64,000 nucleotides of DNA from Erwinia typographi (GCF_000773975.1 NZ_JRUQ01000049.1:1-64000); one strand, 5' to 3'; shown: positions 21,833 to 32,463, counted from the stretch's first letter. Made by a program: numbers and translations. The notes: generated from the letters alone by a model not told the origin.

Positions 21833-22702
21833 ATGTCAGCCAAACACCCGGTTATCGCCGTTACCGGTTCGAGCGGGGCGGGAACCACCACCACCAGCCT
21901 GGCCTTCAGAAAAATATTTCAGCAGCTGGATCTGCACGCCGCCGAGGTCGAAGGCGACAGCTTTCATCGCTACACCCGCCCTGAAATGGATATGGCGATC
22001 CGTAAAGCGCGGGATATGGGTCGCCACATCAGCTATTTTGGCCCGGAGGCCAATGATTTCGCCCTGCTGGAACAAACGTTTTTAGAATATGGCCGCAGCG
22101 GCAGCGGCAAATCGCGTAAATATCTGCACACCTACGATGAGGCGGTGCCGTGGAATCAGGTGCCGGGAACCTTTACGCCCTGGCAGCCGCTGCCGGAGCC
22201 GACAGACGTGCTGTTCTATGAAGGTCTGCACGGCGGCGTGGTCACGCCGCATAACAATGTTTCGCAGCATGTGGATTTGCTGGTCGGCGTGGTGCCAATC
22301 GTCAATCTGGAGTGGATCCAGAAGCTGGTGCGCGACACCAGCGAACGCGGCCATTCGCGTGAAGCGGTCATGGACTCCGTCGTGCGCTCGATGGAGGATT
22401 ACATTAACTTTATTACGCCACAGTTCTCCCGCACGCACATTAACTTCCAGCGCGTGCCGACCGTTGATACCTCCAACCCCTTCGCAGCACGAGGCATTCC
22501 CTCTCTGGATGAAAGTTTTGTGGTGGTCCATTTTCAGGGACTGGAAGGTATCGACTTCCCGTACTTGCTTGCCATGCTCCAGGGATCGTTTATCTCACAT
22601 ATCAATACGCTGGTGGTGCCGGGCGGCAAAATGGGGCTGGCGATGGAGCTGATCATGGGGCCGTTGGTGAAGCGGCTGATCGAAGGAAAAAAAATAGAGT
22701 AG
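21833..22702 (+). CDS. prkB: Phosphoribulokinase-like protein PrkB
   Basis: A 289-residue P-loop kinase of the phosphoribulokinase/uridine kinase superfamily. It starts MSAKHPVIAVTGSSGAGTTT; GSSGAGTTT is the nucleotide-binding loop. It resembles true phosphoribulokinases, but with no Calvin cycle in this lineage its substrate is unknown. The ATG at 21833 lies 7 nt after a strong GGAGG. The open frame reaches further upstream to 21785. It is near-identical to the E. coli protein over most of its length and follows yheTU in the usual order. Confidence 0.94.
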   Translation: MSAKHPVIAVTGSSGAGTTTTSLAFRKIFQQLDLHAAEVEGDSFHRYTRPEMDMAIRKARDMGRHISYFGPEANDFALLEQTFLEYGRSGSGKSRKYLHTYDEAVPWNQVPGTFTPWQPLPEPTDVLFYEGLHGGVVTPHNNVSQHVDLLVGVVPIVNLEWIQKLVRDTSERGHSREAVMDSVVRSMEDYINFITPQFSRTHINFQRVPTVDTSNPFAARGIPSLDESFVVVHFQGLEGIDFPYLLAMLQGSFISHINTLVVPGGKMGLAMELIMGPLVKRLIEGKKIE

Positions 22703-22714
22703 TTCAACTGCGTA

Positions 22715-22734
22715 GGGCGGCAAAACTGCCGCCC
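22715..22734. repeat. GC-rich stem-loop between converging prkB and the amidohydrolase gene
   Basis: GGGCGGCA (22715–22722), loop AAAC, TGCCGCCC (22727–22734). The 8-bp stem sits in the 40-nt space between two converging genes. Neither side has a T-run, so termination here would be weak or factor-assisted. Confidence 0.5.
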
Positions 22735-22742
22735 CCTCCGGG

Positions 22743-23918
22743 TTACATCAGCAGCGTCTCAATAAACGCGACGTGAAGCTTCACGCCAACCCTGAGCACA
22801 TCTTCATCAAGCTTAAAGCGTGGGTTATGGACGTTCCAGGTCGTCCCCTTTTCTTCACTGCCACTGCCTATAAAAAGGAAACAGCCGGGCACTTTTTCCT
22901 GATACGACGAAAAATCTTCGCTGCCAAACATCGGGTCGTCCAGCTTTTGCAGTTTCCCCTCGCCCAGCGCTTTACCAACCACTTTTTCGGCCACCCGACA
23001 GGCATCAGGATGATTGCAGCCGATGGTGTAACCGCGCTGCCAGTCAAGCTGGTAGCTGGCTTCGTGGGCAAGGGTTAGCCCGTCCAGCATTTGCTGCACC
23101 AACCGTGGGACCTCATCCCTGACCTGATGGCTATGGGTTCGCAGCGTCCCGGCCAGATGGACGCTGTCCGGGATAACGTTATAGCCGCCATTGCCTTCAA
23201 AGGTGGCAACAGTCAGCACCGCGCGCAGCAGTGGGTTCAGCCGCCGCGAGGCGATCTGCTGTAGTTTCAGCACCACTTCCGCGCCCAGCACAACGGGGTC
23301 GCAGCTCAGATGCGGCATCGAACCATGCCCGCCCTTGCCTTTCAGCACAATGTCAAAATTATCGCTGGAGGCGCTGAACACCCCCTCGCTGTAGCCTACC
23401 GTGCCGGTGGGAAACAGCGGCATCACATGCAGCCCGAAAATCATCGACACTCTGTCCAGCACGCCCAGCTTAACCAGCTCCAGTGCTCCGCCAGGGGGAA
23501 CCTCCTCAGCATGTTGAAAGATAAACCGCACGCTACCCTTCAACTGCTGCTGGAGCTGACAAATTACCCAGGCCGCCCCCATCAGCATAGCGCTGTGCGC
23601 ATCATGCCCGCAGGCGTGCATTACGCCATCGCGCTGGGAGCGAAAAGGCTCATCGCTGATTTCCTGAACAGGTAGTGCATCAATATCAGCCCGAAGTGCG
23701 TAGCATGGGCCGGGTTCAGCACCGTGAAGTTCCGCAACCACGCTGTTAGGCGTCGGGCGGCTCAGCGTTAACCCCCTGAATCCCGCCAATTCCCCGGCAA
23801 TAAAGTCGGCGGTCTCCTGTTCATGGAAGGAAAGATCGGGTCTGGCATGAATATAACGCCGCCATGCCAGTACGCGCGGGGCTATTTCATCAAATAATGG
23901 AGCGAGGTTAGTCTTCAT
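22743..23918 (-). CDS. M20-family amidohydrolase (HipO/AbgA-like)
   Basis: A 391-residue metallo-hydrolase of the M20D group, whose members cleave N-acyl or amide bonds of amino-acid conjugates (hippurate, N-acetyl or p-aminobenzoyl amino acids). Metal-ligand candidates fall at the usual positions: Cys103 and His105 in ACGHDAH, Glu138/Glu139 in HAEEVPPGG, and His164 in [14 protein letters not shown] marks the dimerisation insert. ATG 23918, behind AGGAG, overlaps the end of the transporter gene by 11 nt, so import and hydrolysis are coupled. There is no signal peptide. The substrate is not determined. Confidence 0.9.
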   Translation of the reverse strand: MKTNLAPLFDEIAPRVLAWRRYIHARPDLSFHEQETADFIAGELAGFRGLTLSRPTPNSVVAELHGAEPGPCYALRADIDALPVQEISDEPFRSQRDGVMHACGHDAHSAMLMGAAWVICQLQQQLKGSVRFIFQHAEEVPPGGALELVKLGVLDRVSMIFGLHVMPLFPTGTVGYSEGVFSASSDNFDIVLKGKGGHGSMPHLSCDPVVLGAEVVLKLQQIASRRLNPLLRAVLTVATFEGNGGYNVIPDSVHLAGTLRTHSHQVRDEVPRLVQQMLDGLTLAHEASYQLDWQRGYTIGCNHPDACRVAEKVVGKALGEGKLQKLDDPMFGSEDFSSYQEKVPGCFLFIGSGSEEKGTTWNVHNPRFKLDEDVLRVGVKLHVAFIETLLM

Positions 23919-25125
23919 CAGAACTCCTGAGTGAGTCATATTGCGGCTTAAGCGGCTTTTCAGCCAGCGGCAGAGAAACCAGTCCAGCAATCACCATCAC
24001 GCTGACAATAAAGGCGAAGATGGCGCCGTAGCTGCCGGTCAGGGTGAGCAGATAGCCCATTGCAATCGGCGCAACAAAGCCCCCCAGCGTTCCGCCGGTA
24101 TTGATTACCCCCATCGTGCAGCCTATGACCTGTTTTGGCAGTCGTTTCATTGGCAGGGTAAATACGGTGACGAAGGCCGCCATGACAAAAATGTTGGCGA
24201 CAAAAAGGGCGGCGCCGATGGTCCAGGCGGAGTGACTGGCATACACGGCCCACATGCCCACCGCACTTAGCAGGGCAGAGAAACTGATCACCAGGTGCTC
24301 TCTGCCCTGCATATAACGTCCGACTAGCCAGCCGGTACTCAGCGAAGAGATCCAGATCCCTAGCCCACCGGCACCGGCAATCAGGCCAGACACGCCGACG
24401 GAAATCCCCCGATGCTGAACGAGAAACTTTGGCAGCCATGCCATCAGGCCATAGGTGGTGATATTGATGCAGAAGATGGCGATGAACAGCAGAACAACCA
24501 GCGGGGTTTTCAGGACGTTGCGCAGGGAGACATCCTCAGCCTGCGGCGTTCTGGCGGCCGGTTTAACCGTGGGAAGCACCAACACCATCAGCAGCGCTAT
24601 CAGCATCACCGCCAGCCCCATGGCGACAAAGGAGTGACGCCAGCCCAGCAGATTCAGCGAGGCCACGGCCACTACCGGTCCCAGCGTCATCGCTAACCCG
24701 GCAGAAGAGAGCAGAACGGACTGGGCAAAGGTGCGCTGATCCACGCTGAAGTTATCAACCACCGCTTTAGCGCAGGAAGTGGGATAGCCAGAGTGGCCCA
24801 CGCCAGAGAGAAACCGGAAGGCCAGCAGCAGCGCAAGGCTGAATCCCAGCCAGCCAAAGCCAACGGCAAACAGCCCCAGCAGCGAAAGCGATAAAACAAT
24901 CATTGGCTTGTAGCCAAAGCGATCGTTCAACCATCCTGCCGGAATTTGAAAAAGAGAATACGACAGAAAAAAGATACCGGTGATATAGCCCAGTTGAGTA
25001 GCAGAGAGGCCAAACTCTTTTTCCAGCGGCAGAAGGGCGAAACCTATGACAGTTTTATCAATATAAACAAAAGCATAACCGATAAAAAGCATCATAATAA
25101 TCAGCGGGCGTGAGAGTGTTTTCAT
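23908..25125 (-). CDS. MFS transporter, probably for the substrate of the M20 amidohydrolase
   Basis: A 405-residue major facilitator with about 12 membrane helices. It starts [20 protein letters not shown], then [10 protein letters not shown], a pattern like the anion:cation symporter (ACS) group. DRFGYKPM is the loop 2–3 motif A. A charged loop of about 20 residues (around [16 protein letters not shown]) separates the halves. It overlaps the amidohydrolase gene by 11 nt and is transcribed divergently from a LysR regulator. I infer that it imports an acylated amino acid or related organic anion. Confidence 0.88.
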   Translation of the reverse strand: MKTLSRPLIIMMLFIGYAFVYIDKTVIGFALLPLEKEFGLSATQLGYITGIFFLSYSLFQIPAGWLNDRFGYKPMIVLSLSLLGLFAVGFGWLGFSLALLLAFRFLSGVGHSGYPTSCAKAVVDNFSVDQRTFAQSVLLSSAGLAMTLGPVVAVASLNLLGWRHSFVAMGLAVMLIALLMVLVLPTVKPAARTPQAEDVSLRNVLKTPLVVLLFIAIFCINITTYGLMAWLPKFLVQHRGISVGVSGLIAGAGGLGIWISSLSTGWLVGRYMQGREHLVISFSALLSAVGMWAVYASHSAWTIGAALFVANIFVMAAFVTVFTLPMKRLPKQVIGCTMGVINTGGTLGGFVAPIAMGYLLTLTGSYGAIFAFIVSVMVIAGLVSLPLAEKPLKPQYDSLRSSDED

Positions 25126-25224
25126 TTTTTTTCCTGTAGGCCTGATGAACCGGAGACCTCTGCCGCCGGTCAGAGTTGAGCAAAGTGTGACAACGCTCGC
25201 AACTCTTTATCTTTCAGCCAGTTA

Positions 25225-25243
25225 AATGATGACCACTATCATT
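25225..25243. promoter_or_regulatory. Inverted repeat in the MFS/LysR divergent region, candidate operator
   Basis: AATGAT (25225–25230) and ATCATT (25238–25243) form a perfect inverted repeat with a 7-bp spacer. It lies in the 189-nt region between the transporter and the LysR gene, about 70 nt before the LysR start. LysR-type regulators usually bind such dyads in divergent promoters. The symmetry does not fit T-N11-A exactly. Confidence 0.4.
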
Positions 25244-25314
25244 AATCGTTTCCATGCGCTGGGGTAAGATGCAATTTTTTATCCGGTGATAACGGATTAG
25301 CATCGGGAGGAAAC

Positions 25315-26259
25315 ATGGGCTATTTACCCAAACTGCGGCAGCTAAGGGTTTTTCAGGAGATTGTCCGCCAGGGAAGCGTACGCGCCGCAGCCCGTTCGCT
25401 CAGGCAAACGCAGCCCGCTATCAGCCGGACGCTGCGCGAGCTGGAACAGACGCTGAAGACCACGCTGGTGATCCGCAGTGCGCAGGGGATTACCCTGACT
25501 GAAAGCGGTAAAGCTTTCGCCCAGAGAAGCCTGCTTATCCTCGAGGAACTCCAGCGAGCCACGGACGAAATAGAGCTGATCGATCAGGCTAATCAGGGGT
25601 CGGTAGCCGCCGGTTTTTCATCCCTTCTCGCCTTCACAATTTTCCCTGAGGTGGTTAAAGAGTACCAGCGCAAGTCTCCCGCCACGCGGCTGAAAATCAG
25701 GGAGGCGCAGTTATCCACCCTGCTTCCGGCGCTGCGTGAGGGGACGCTGGATTTTGCTATCGGCTCGCTGGGGGCCAACCTGCCGCTGGACACCTTTAAT
25801 GTTATCCCGCTGTTCAGGGTGCCGTTTTGTATTATTGCCCGCGCAAACCACCCCTGCAGCAACGCGACGGCCCTGTCACAACTGGTCGATCAGCGATGGT
25901 TGATTCCAGAAACGGAGATGGGTTATTACCCGGTACTGGCCGAGCAGATGGCGGCGTTTTACGCCAGCCTGACTTATCCTCCGTTACTGACTGACTCCAT
26001 AGCGTGTGGGATCAATTTGCTGTTGCAGGCGGATTATCTGGCGGTGGTGGCGCGCTCGATGCTGAGACAGTTCGAAAACTCGCTGGAAGCGCTACCGGTG
26101 ACGATAGCGCTCCAGGCGGATTACGCGGTGATATGGTCAAAAAAGTGGCCGCTGACCACCAGCGCGCAACGCTTTATTGAGGTGATCAAGTTTCACTGCG
26201 CCACTTATGACTGGCAGAAAGAGGTTATGCCTTCTCAACGACTTCATAGCTGTGGGTGA
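25315..26259 (+). CDS. LysR-type transcriptional regulator
   Basis: A 314-residue LysR regulator. The N-terminal winged helix-turn-helix spans about residues 5–65 (GSVRAAARSLRQTQPAISRT is the recognition region). The effector-binding domain covers about 95–300. It resembles AbgR-type regulators, which control M20 peptidase/transporter genes, and sits divergently from just such a pair. The GGGAGGAAAC sequence before ATG 25315 is a strong ribosome-binding site. Its last 35 nt overlap the 3' end of the converging yhfA gene. Target and effector are inferred only. Confidence 0.88.
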   Translation: MGYLPKLRQLRVFQEIVRQGSVRAAARSLRQTQPAISRTLRELEQTLKTTLVIRSAQGITLTESGKAFAQRSLLILEELQRATDEIELIDQANQGSVAAGFSSLLAFTIFPEVVKEYQRKSPATRLKIREAQLSTLLPALREGTLDFAIGSLGANLPLDTFNVIPLFRVPFCIIARANHPCSNATALSQLVDQRWLIPETEMGYYPVLAEQMAAFYASLTYPPLLTDSIACGINLLLQADYLAVVARSMLRQFENSLEALPVTIALQADYAVIWSKKWPLTTSAQRFIEVIKFHCATYDWQKEVMPSQRLHSCG

Positions 26260-26632
26260 TCTCCACGCCTTTGCCCAGCATCAGGGCAACGGAGCAATAT
26301 TTTTCGGCCGAGAGATCAACTGCACGGGACACCGCTTTATCGCCCAGCGCATTACCGGTTACAATAAAATGCAGATTGATGTGGGTGAACAGGCGCGGCG
26401 CTTCTTCACGCCGCTCCGAGGTCAGCTTCACCTCGCAATCCTTTACGTCCAGGCGCCCCTTTTGCAGAATTGACACTACGTCAATAGCGCTGCACCCTCC
26501 GGCCGCCATCAGCACCATCTCCATCGGACTGGGGGCTTTATCCCCTGAGTTTCCGTCCATCAACACCTGATGTCCCGATGAGGATTCTCCCAAAAACGTT
26601 AATCCTTCCACCCACTTGACTCGAGCCTGCAT
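26225..26632 (-). CDS. yhfA: OsmC/Ohr family protein YhfA
   Basis: A 135-residue OsmC-like protein, of the family of thiol peroxidases reducing organic hydroperoxides. The two candidate redox cysteines are Cys47 (AAGGCSAIDVV) and Cys113 (KYCSVALML). It starts MQARVKWVEGLTFLGESSSG and closely matches E. coli YhfA, whose physiological role is unclear to me. It is transcribed away from crp, and its 3' end overlaps the LysR gene by 35 nt on the other strand. Confidence 0.93.
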   Translation of the reverse strand: MQARVKWVEGLTFLGESSSGHQVLMDGNSGDKAPSPMEMVLMAAGGCSAIDVVSILQKGRLDVKDCEVKLTSERREEAPRLFTHINLHFIVTGNALGDKAVSRAVDLSAEKYCSVALMLGKGVEITHSYEVVEKA

Positions 26633-26940
26633 AACAAGTTCCTCTAATTCATTTAGTTAACTTCAGATTACGCTTAAGAGCGAAAAACGGCAATGCGATA
26701 GCTTTCGCACTATGCTGAAGCGAGACAACAGAAGACACTCGTTGAAAGCTGTGCTACAAACAAAGCTGTAATATTTTCGTCAGTACTCTACAGACACGAC
26801 GAAACGGGACGACATAACGAGCCAGGCTTTGAACAGAGGCCCGAATAAATTTCCTGATGGGAAACGCTTGACTATTTCAACGCCTGACAGGGAACTCTGC
26901 CCCTGTATTTAGGCACGATGACAACAGAGGATAACAGCGA
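26633..26940. promoter_or_regulatory. yhfA–crp divergent intergenic region
   Basis: A 308-nt non-coding region carrying the promoters of yhfA and crp. The end (AACAGAGGATAACAGCG before the crp ATG) matches the E. coli crp leader as I recall it. E. coli crp is autoregulated, but I see no complete TGTGA-N6-TCACA palindrome here. No small gene stands out. Confidence 0.55.
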
Positions 26941-27573
26941 ATGGTTCTCGGCAAACCGCAAACAGACCCGACACTTGAATGGTTCCTGTCACATTGCCAT
27001 ATTCATAAGTATCCCTCCAAAAGCACCCTGATCCATCAGGGTGAAAAGGCGGAAACCCTCTACTACATCGTCAAAGGTGCGGTAGCAGTGCTTATCAAGG
27101 ATGAAGAAGGCAAAGAGATGATCCTCTCTTACCTCAATCAGGGCGACTTCATTGGCGAACTTGGCCTGTTTGAAGAAGGCCAGGAGCGTAGCGCATGGGT
27201 TCGTGCGAAGACGGCTTGTGAAGTGGCTGAAATCTCCTACAAAAAATTCCGTCAGCTGATTCAGGTGAATCCTGACATTTTGATGCGCCTCTCTGCGCAG
27301 ATGGCAAGCCGTCTGCAGGTAACTTCAGAGAAAGTCGGTAATTTAGCGTTCCTCGATGTGACTGGTCGCATCGCGCAGACGCTGCTGAATCTGGCGAAAC
27401 AGCCCGATGCGATGACTCACCCGGACGGTATGCAGATCAAAATCACCCGTCAGGAAATTGGGCAAATCGTCGGCTGCTCGCGTGAAACGGTCGGACGTAT
27501 TCTGAAGATGTTGGAAGATCAAAACCTGATCTCGGCACACGGTAAAACCATCGTTGTCTACGGCACGCGCTAA
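26941..27573 (+). CDS. crp: cAMP receptor protein
   Basis: Crp is the global cAMP-dependent activator of catabolic, transport and competence-like genes. The 210-residue product is almost identical to E. coli Crp. The cAMP-binding domain includes [18 protein letters not shown], with the Arg/Ser phosphate-binding residues. The dimerisation helix follows, then the DNA-binding helix-turn-helix [20 protein letters not shown] (about 169–188). Visible differences include Ala for Ser in VKGAVAVL and Ser for Arg in QMASRLQ. It ends at a strong terminator. Confidence 0.99.
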   Translation: MVLGKPQTDPTLEWFLSHCHIHKYPSKSTLIHQGEKAETLYYIVKGAVAVLIKDEEGKEMILSYLNQGDFIGELGLFEEGQERSAWVRAKTACEVAEISYKKFRQLIQVNPDILMRLSAQMASRLQVTSEKVGNLAFLDVTGRIAQTLLNLAKQPDAMTHPDGMQIKITRQEIGQIVGCSRETVGRILKMLEDQNLISAHGKTIVVYGTR

Positions 27574-27588
27574 TCGGCTCTGATCCAC

Positions 27589-27620
27589 GGCGCAACAGCC
27601 CCTGTTGCGCCTTTTTATTT
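27589..27620 (+). terminator. Intrinsic terminator of crp
   Basis: GGCGCAACAG (27589–27598), loop CCC, CTGTTGCGCC (27602–27611), then TTTTTATTT. It begins 15 nt after the crp stop and immediately precedes the yhfK ribosome-binding site, so yhfK needs read-through or an embedded promoter. Confidence 0.9.
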
Positions 27621-27631
27621 GGTATGGAGTG

Positions 27632-29710
27632 ATGTGGCGTAGAATTATTTACCACCCTGAGGTTAACTACGCACTGCGTCAGACGCTGGTGCTTTGTTTA
27701 CCGGTAGCTATCGGATGGCTGCTGGGCGATTTGCAAAAAGGGCTGCTTTTTTCCTTAGTCCCTGCCTGTTGTAACATTGCCGGTCTTGATACTCCCCACA
27801 AACGCTTTTTTAAACGCCTGATCGTTGGCGGCAGCCTGTTCGCCTTCAGCAGCTTTCTTATTCAGTATCTTGCCGGGCACGCTGTTCCTCTGCCGGTGAT
27901 TCTGTTCACGATGACGATGCTGCTGGGCATCACCGGAGAGATCAGCCCTCTGCACGGACGACTGCTGCCCGGCTCGCTGATTGCCGCCATTTTCACCCTC
28001 AGCCTCGCCGGACGAATGCCGATCTGGCAACCGCCCATGCTGTACGTGCTGGGCACCATCTGGTATGGCGTCTTCAACTGGTTCTGGTTTTGGCTGTGGA
28101 AAGAGCAGCCGTTAAGAGAGACCCTGAGCCTGCTTTATCGGGAGCTGGCAGGCTACTGCGAAGCGAAATACACCCTGCTAACCCGGCTTACCGACCCGGA
28201 GAAAGCCCTGCCTCCGCTGCTGGCGCGCCAGCAGAAAGCCGTCGATCTGATCACCACCTGTTATCAGCAGATGCATATGCTGTCAGCCACCAGCCACAAT
28301 CACCATAAGCGGTTAACCAGGGCGTTTCAGGTGGCGCTGGATTTACAGGAGCACATATCTGTCAGCCTTCATCAGCCGGAAGAAGTGCAAAAGCTGGTTG
28401 AGCAGAGCCACGCTGAAGCGGTGATCCGCTGGAATGCCCAGACCATTGCCGCCAGGCTGCGCGAGCTGGCCGACGATATTCTCTACCACAAGCTGCCCGA
28501 ACGCTTCGCGATGGACAAGCAGCTTGGCGCGCTGGAGAAGATTTCACGGCAGAACCCGGACAACCCGGTCGGCACGTTCTGCTATTACCACTTCAGCCGC
28601 ATTGGGCGCGTGCTGCGCACGCAGCGCCCGCTCTATCAGCGAGATTTAATGGCCGACCGGCAGCGTCGCCTGCCGCTGCTTCCGGCGATCAAGAGCTATC
28701 TGTCGCTGAACTCTGCCGCGCTGCGTACCGCCGCCCGCTTCGCGGTGATGCTCACCTTCGCCAGTTCGCTGGCGCTGTTTTTCAACCTGCCGAAGCCGTA
28801 CTGGATCCTGATGACGGTGATGTTTGTCAGCCAGAATGGCTACAGCGCTACTCGCGTCAGGATCCAGCACCGGGCGCTGGGCACGCTGGCCGGGTTGGTT
28901 ATCGCGGCCATTACCCTGCGGCTACAGGCGCCGGAATCCATCGTGCTGCTGGTGATGCTGGCGATTACGCTAATCAGCTATCTGTTTATCCGTAAATTTT
29001 ACGGCTTCGCGATGATCGGCTTCACGGTTACCGCCGTGTATTCCCTTCAGTTGCTCTCCCTGAACGGCGCGGACTTCCTGCTTCCGCGCCTGCTGGATAC
29101 GCTGATGGGCTGCCTGATTGCCTTTGGCGGCATGGTCTGGCTATGGCCCCAGTGGCAAAGCGGCCTGCTGCGGCAGAATGCCCACGATGCGCTCGGCACC
29201 TATCAGGATGCGCTCCAGCTGCTGCTGGGCAATGAGCAGAATCCGGTAAAGCTGGCCTACCAGCGCATCCGCGTCAACCAGGCCCACAACGCGCTGTTCA
29301 ACTCGCTGAACCAGGCGATGCAGGAGCCGGGATTCGATCCCAGTTACCTGGCGGATATGAAGCTCTGGGTGACGCACAGCCAGTTTATTGTTGAGCATAT
29401 CAACGCGATGACCACGCTGGCGCGTGAGCACACCATGCTGACCGCCTCGCTGGCGGAACGCTATCTGCAATCTTGCGAAGTCGCGCTACAGCGCTGCCAG
29501 CAGCGTCTGGAGTACGACGGACCAAGCTCGGAAGTGAATGTGCTGGATAGCCAGCTTGAATTAAATCAGGGGCCGGTGACGATTCTGGAAAGGCATGTGA
29601 AGCGGATTCTGGGACACTTGAGCGTGATGCATACCATCTCCTCACTGGCCTGGAGCTCTCGCCCTCATCATGGTCGCTGGCTGTCGCGGCGGTTGAGAAA
29701 ATCGCCCTGA
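27632..29710 (+). CDS. yhfK: FUSC-family inner-membrane protein YhfK
   Basis: A 692-residue protein with two clusters of membrane helices (about 18–155 and 375–515), each followed by a cytosolic helical domain. This is the FUSC/YccS–AaeB architecture of aromatic-acid or fusaric-acid efflux proteins. Its substrate is unknown. ATG 27632 (MWRRIIYHPEVNYALRQTLV) follows TGGAGTG and matches the E. coli start. The in-frame codon at 27605 lies in the crp terminator and is unlikely. Confidence 0.92.
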   Translation: MWRRIIYHPEVNYALRQTLVLCLPVAIGWLLGDLQKGLLFSLVPACCNIAGLDTPHKRFFKRLIVGGSLFAFSSFLIQYLAGHAVPLPVILFTMTMLLGITGEISPLHGRLLPGSLIAAIFTLSLAGRMPIWQPPMLYVLGTIWYGVFNWFWFWLWKEQPLRETLSLLYRELAGYCEAKYTLLTRLTDPEKALPPLLARQQKAVDLITTCYQQMHMLSATSHNHHKRLTRAFQVALDLQEHISVSLHQPEEVQKLVEQSHAEAVIRWNAQTIAARLRELADDILYHKLPERFAMDKQLGALEKISRQNPDNPVGTFCYYHFSRIGRVLRTQRPLYQRDLMADRQRRLPLLPAIKSYLSLNSAALRTAARFAVMLTFASSLALFFNLPKPYWILMTVMFVSQNGYSATRVRIQHRALGTLAGLVIAAITLRLQAPESIVLLVMLAITLISYLFIRKFYGFAMIGFTVTAVYSLQLLSLNGADFLLPRLLDTLMGCLIAFGGMVWLWPQWQSGLLRQNAHDALGTYQDALQLLLGNEQNPVKLAYQRIRVNQAHNALFNSLNQAMQEPGFDPSYLADMKLWVTHSQFIVEHINAMTTLAREHTMLTASLAERYLQSCEVALQRCQQRLEYDGPSSEVNVLDSQLELNQGPVTILERHVKRILGHLSVMHTISSLAWSSRPHHGRWLSRRLRKSP

Positions 29711-29799
29711 GAATGGGCAGTGAAAGGTAGAATAAAAGAGGCGTTGCCGGATGGCGTGGTTGAGCAGGGAGCTGAAGATTTCAGCCCCCCGATCGTGGG

Positions 29800-31020
<1,221 letters not shown>

Positions 31021-31048
31021 CTACCCCATCATTCTGTCGTTGCAGGAG

Positions 31049-31087
31049 AGTGAAATTATAATCACAAAATATGCATAAAAAATCACT
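31049..31087 (-). promoter_or_regulatory. Tandem ARG boxes (ArgR operator) of argD
   Basis: On the minus strand two 18-bp elements, AGTGATTTTTTATGCATA (31087–31070) and TGTGATTATAATTTCACT (31066–31049), lie exactly 3 bp apart. This is the arrangement bound by one ArgR hexamer. Each matches the core TGAATWWWWATTCA with two mismatches. They end 31 nt before the argD ATG, so arginine repression is expected. Confidence 0.75.
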
Positions 31088-31101
31088 TAAAAGCAATTGT
31101 T

Positions 31102-31677
31102 TCACGATTTAAGAAAATTGCCGAGCAGCTGGTGCCCCTGCTCGCTGAGGATACTTTCCGGATGGAACTGCACGCCTTGCAGCGGTAAAGAGCGGTGGCG
31201 AAAGCCCATGACCTCATCCGGCTGTCCGTCGGCCAGCGTCCAGGCCGTGATGTCAAACTCGTCCGGCAGGCTCGCCGTTTCCACAATCAATGAATGATAG
31301 CGCGTGACGGAGAGCGGATGATTCAGTCCGGCAAAGACTCCGCCGTCGTTGTGCTCAATTGCCGACACTTTGCCGTGCATCACCTGCCGCGCCCGCACCA
31401 CGCGAGCGCCGTAAGCCTGCGCGATAGCCTGATGCCCAAGGCAGACGCCGAGTATCGGCAGCTTTCCGGCAAATTCGCGGATCGCCGCAAGCGAGATGCC
31501 CGCGTCGTCCGGCGTACAGGGACCGGGCGAAATAACCAGCCGCTCAGGTCGCAAAGCGGCAATCTGCTCCAGCGTAATCTCATCGTTACGGTGCACCTGC
31601 ACCTCCGCGCCCAGCTCGCAGAAGTACTGGAAGAGGTTCCAGGTGAAAGAGTCGTAGTTATCAATAAGCAGCAGCAT
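31102..31677 (-). CDS. pabA: Aminodeoxychorismate synthase, glutamine amidotransferase subunit
   Basis: PabA supplies ammonia from glutamine to PabB for 4-amino-4-deoxychorismate, the precursor of p-aminobenzoate and folate. The 191-residue class-I amidotransferase has the catalytic triad Cys79 ([12 protein letters not shown]), His172 and Glu174 (FHPES). It starts [21 protein letters not shown]. coli has fic–yhfG immediately upstream; here the next gene upstream is ppiA after a 213-nt non-coding space. In some bacteria this subunit also serves TrpE. Confidence 0.95.
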   Translation of the reverse strand: MLLLIDNYDSFTWNLFQYFCELGAEVQVHRNDEITLEQIAALRPERLVISPGPCTPDDAGISLAAIREFAGKLPILGVCLGHQAIAQAYGARVVRARQVMHGKVSAIEHNDGGVFAGLNHPLSVTRYHSLIVETASLPDEFDITAWTLADGQPDEVMGFRHRSLPLQGVQFHPESILSEQGHQLLGNFLKS

Positions 31678-31809
31678 GGTAGCTCCGGGCCGGATTGGGA
31701 CGCCGCTATTCTACGCACTTTCCGGCCGTTCGCTTACCACTTTGCCAAAGGCTGCGCTCAATAAACCGCGATACCGTTCGGCTTTTTGACAGGCTGCCTC
31801 TCCGGACAA

Positions 31810-31880
31810 GGTGATTGCTGCGTGCTGCGGCCTGGCGACCGCGTACAGATTGCCTGCACTGACGATCGGCAGCAATCACC
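31810..31880. repeat. Long-armed perfect inverted repeat between pabA and ppiA
   Basis: GGTGATTGCTGC (31810–31821) and GCAGCAATCACC (31869–31880) are perfect 12-bp inverted repeats around a 47-nt loop. The loop itself contains GTGC/GCAC and GCGG/CCGC arms. It lies 10 nt past the ppiA stop, exactly where E. coli carries fic–yhfG. On the minus strand no T-run follows, so it may be a structured 3' end or a deletion scar. Confidence 0.6.
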
Positions 31881-31890
31881 CGACGGGAGA

Positions 31891-32463
31891 TTAAGGCAGA
31901 ACTTTTGCGGAGAGAATGACTACCGGTTTTACCGGAACGTTCTGGTAAGGACCAACATTCTGCGATGGAACCTGAGAGATTTTATCGGCGACGTCCTGAC
32001 CTTTCACAATTTTACCAAATACCGCATAGCCGAAGTCGCGCTGCCCGTGATCCAGGAAGGCGTTATCCGCTACGTTGAGGAAAAACTGGCTGGTCGCGCT
32101 GTCTTTATCCGCGGTGCGGGCCATAGAGATAGTGCCGCGCTTGTTAAGCAGGCCATTGTCGGCCTCATTTTTGATTGGCGCATTGGTTGGCTTTTGCTGC
32201 ATATCTGCGGTAAAGCCGCCACCCTGTACCATAAAGCCTGGGATCACGCGATGGAAAGTCGTGTTGTTGTAGAAGCCACTGTTGACGTAGTCGACGAAGT
32301 TTTTCGTCGAAACAGGAGCCTTTTGATTATCGAGTTCCAGCTCAATGTTACCCGCCGAGGTGGTCAGCATCACATGCGTATCTCCCTTTGCGGCGAAAGC
32401 AGAAGCGGAGAGCGCGGACAGCGCGAAAACGGTGGCAACCGCTGTCAAAGTACGTTTTAACAT
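31891..32463 (-). CDS. ppiA: Periplasmic cyclophilin-type prolyl isomerase A
   Basis: PpiA (RotA) catalyses proline isomerisation in the periplasm. The 190-residue product has a signal peptide ([20 protein letters not shown], cleavage near AFA-AK). The cyclophilin domain follows, with [15 protein letters not shown], then [11 protein letters not shown] and [16 protein letters not shown] at 32463 is fixed by the signal peptide; the frame opens 22 codons further upstream without meaning. It is divergent from tsgA across 275 nt, where a CRP-like palindrome occurs. Confidence 0.95.
   Translation of the reverse strand: MLKRTLTAVATVFALSALSASAFAAKGDTHVMLTTSAGNIELELDNQKAPVSTKNFVDYVNSGFYNNTTFHRVIPGFMVQGGGFTADMQQKPTNAPIKNEADNGLLNKRGTISMARTADKDSATSQFFLNVADNAFLDHGQRDFGYAVFGKIVKGQDVADKISQVPSQNVGPYQNVPVKPVVILSAKVLP

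Noticed and set aside
31786..32460. 224-codon plus-strand frame across the pabA–ppiA gap and ppiA, possible fic or yhfG remnant
   Set aside because: The translation lacks the Fic motif HPFxxGNG and runs antisense through the intact ppiA gene.
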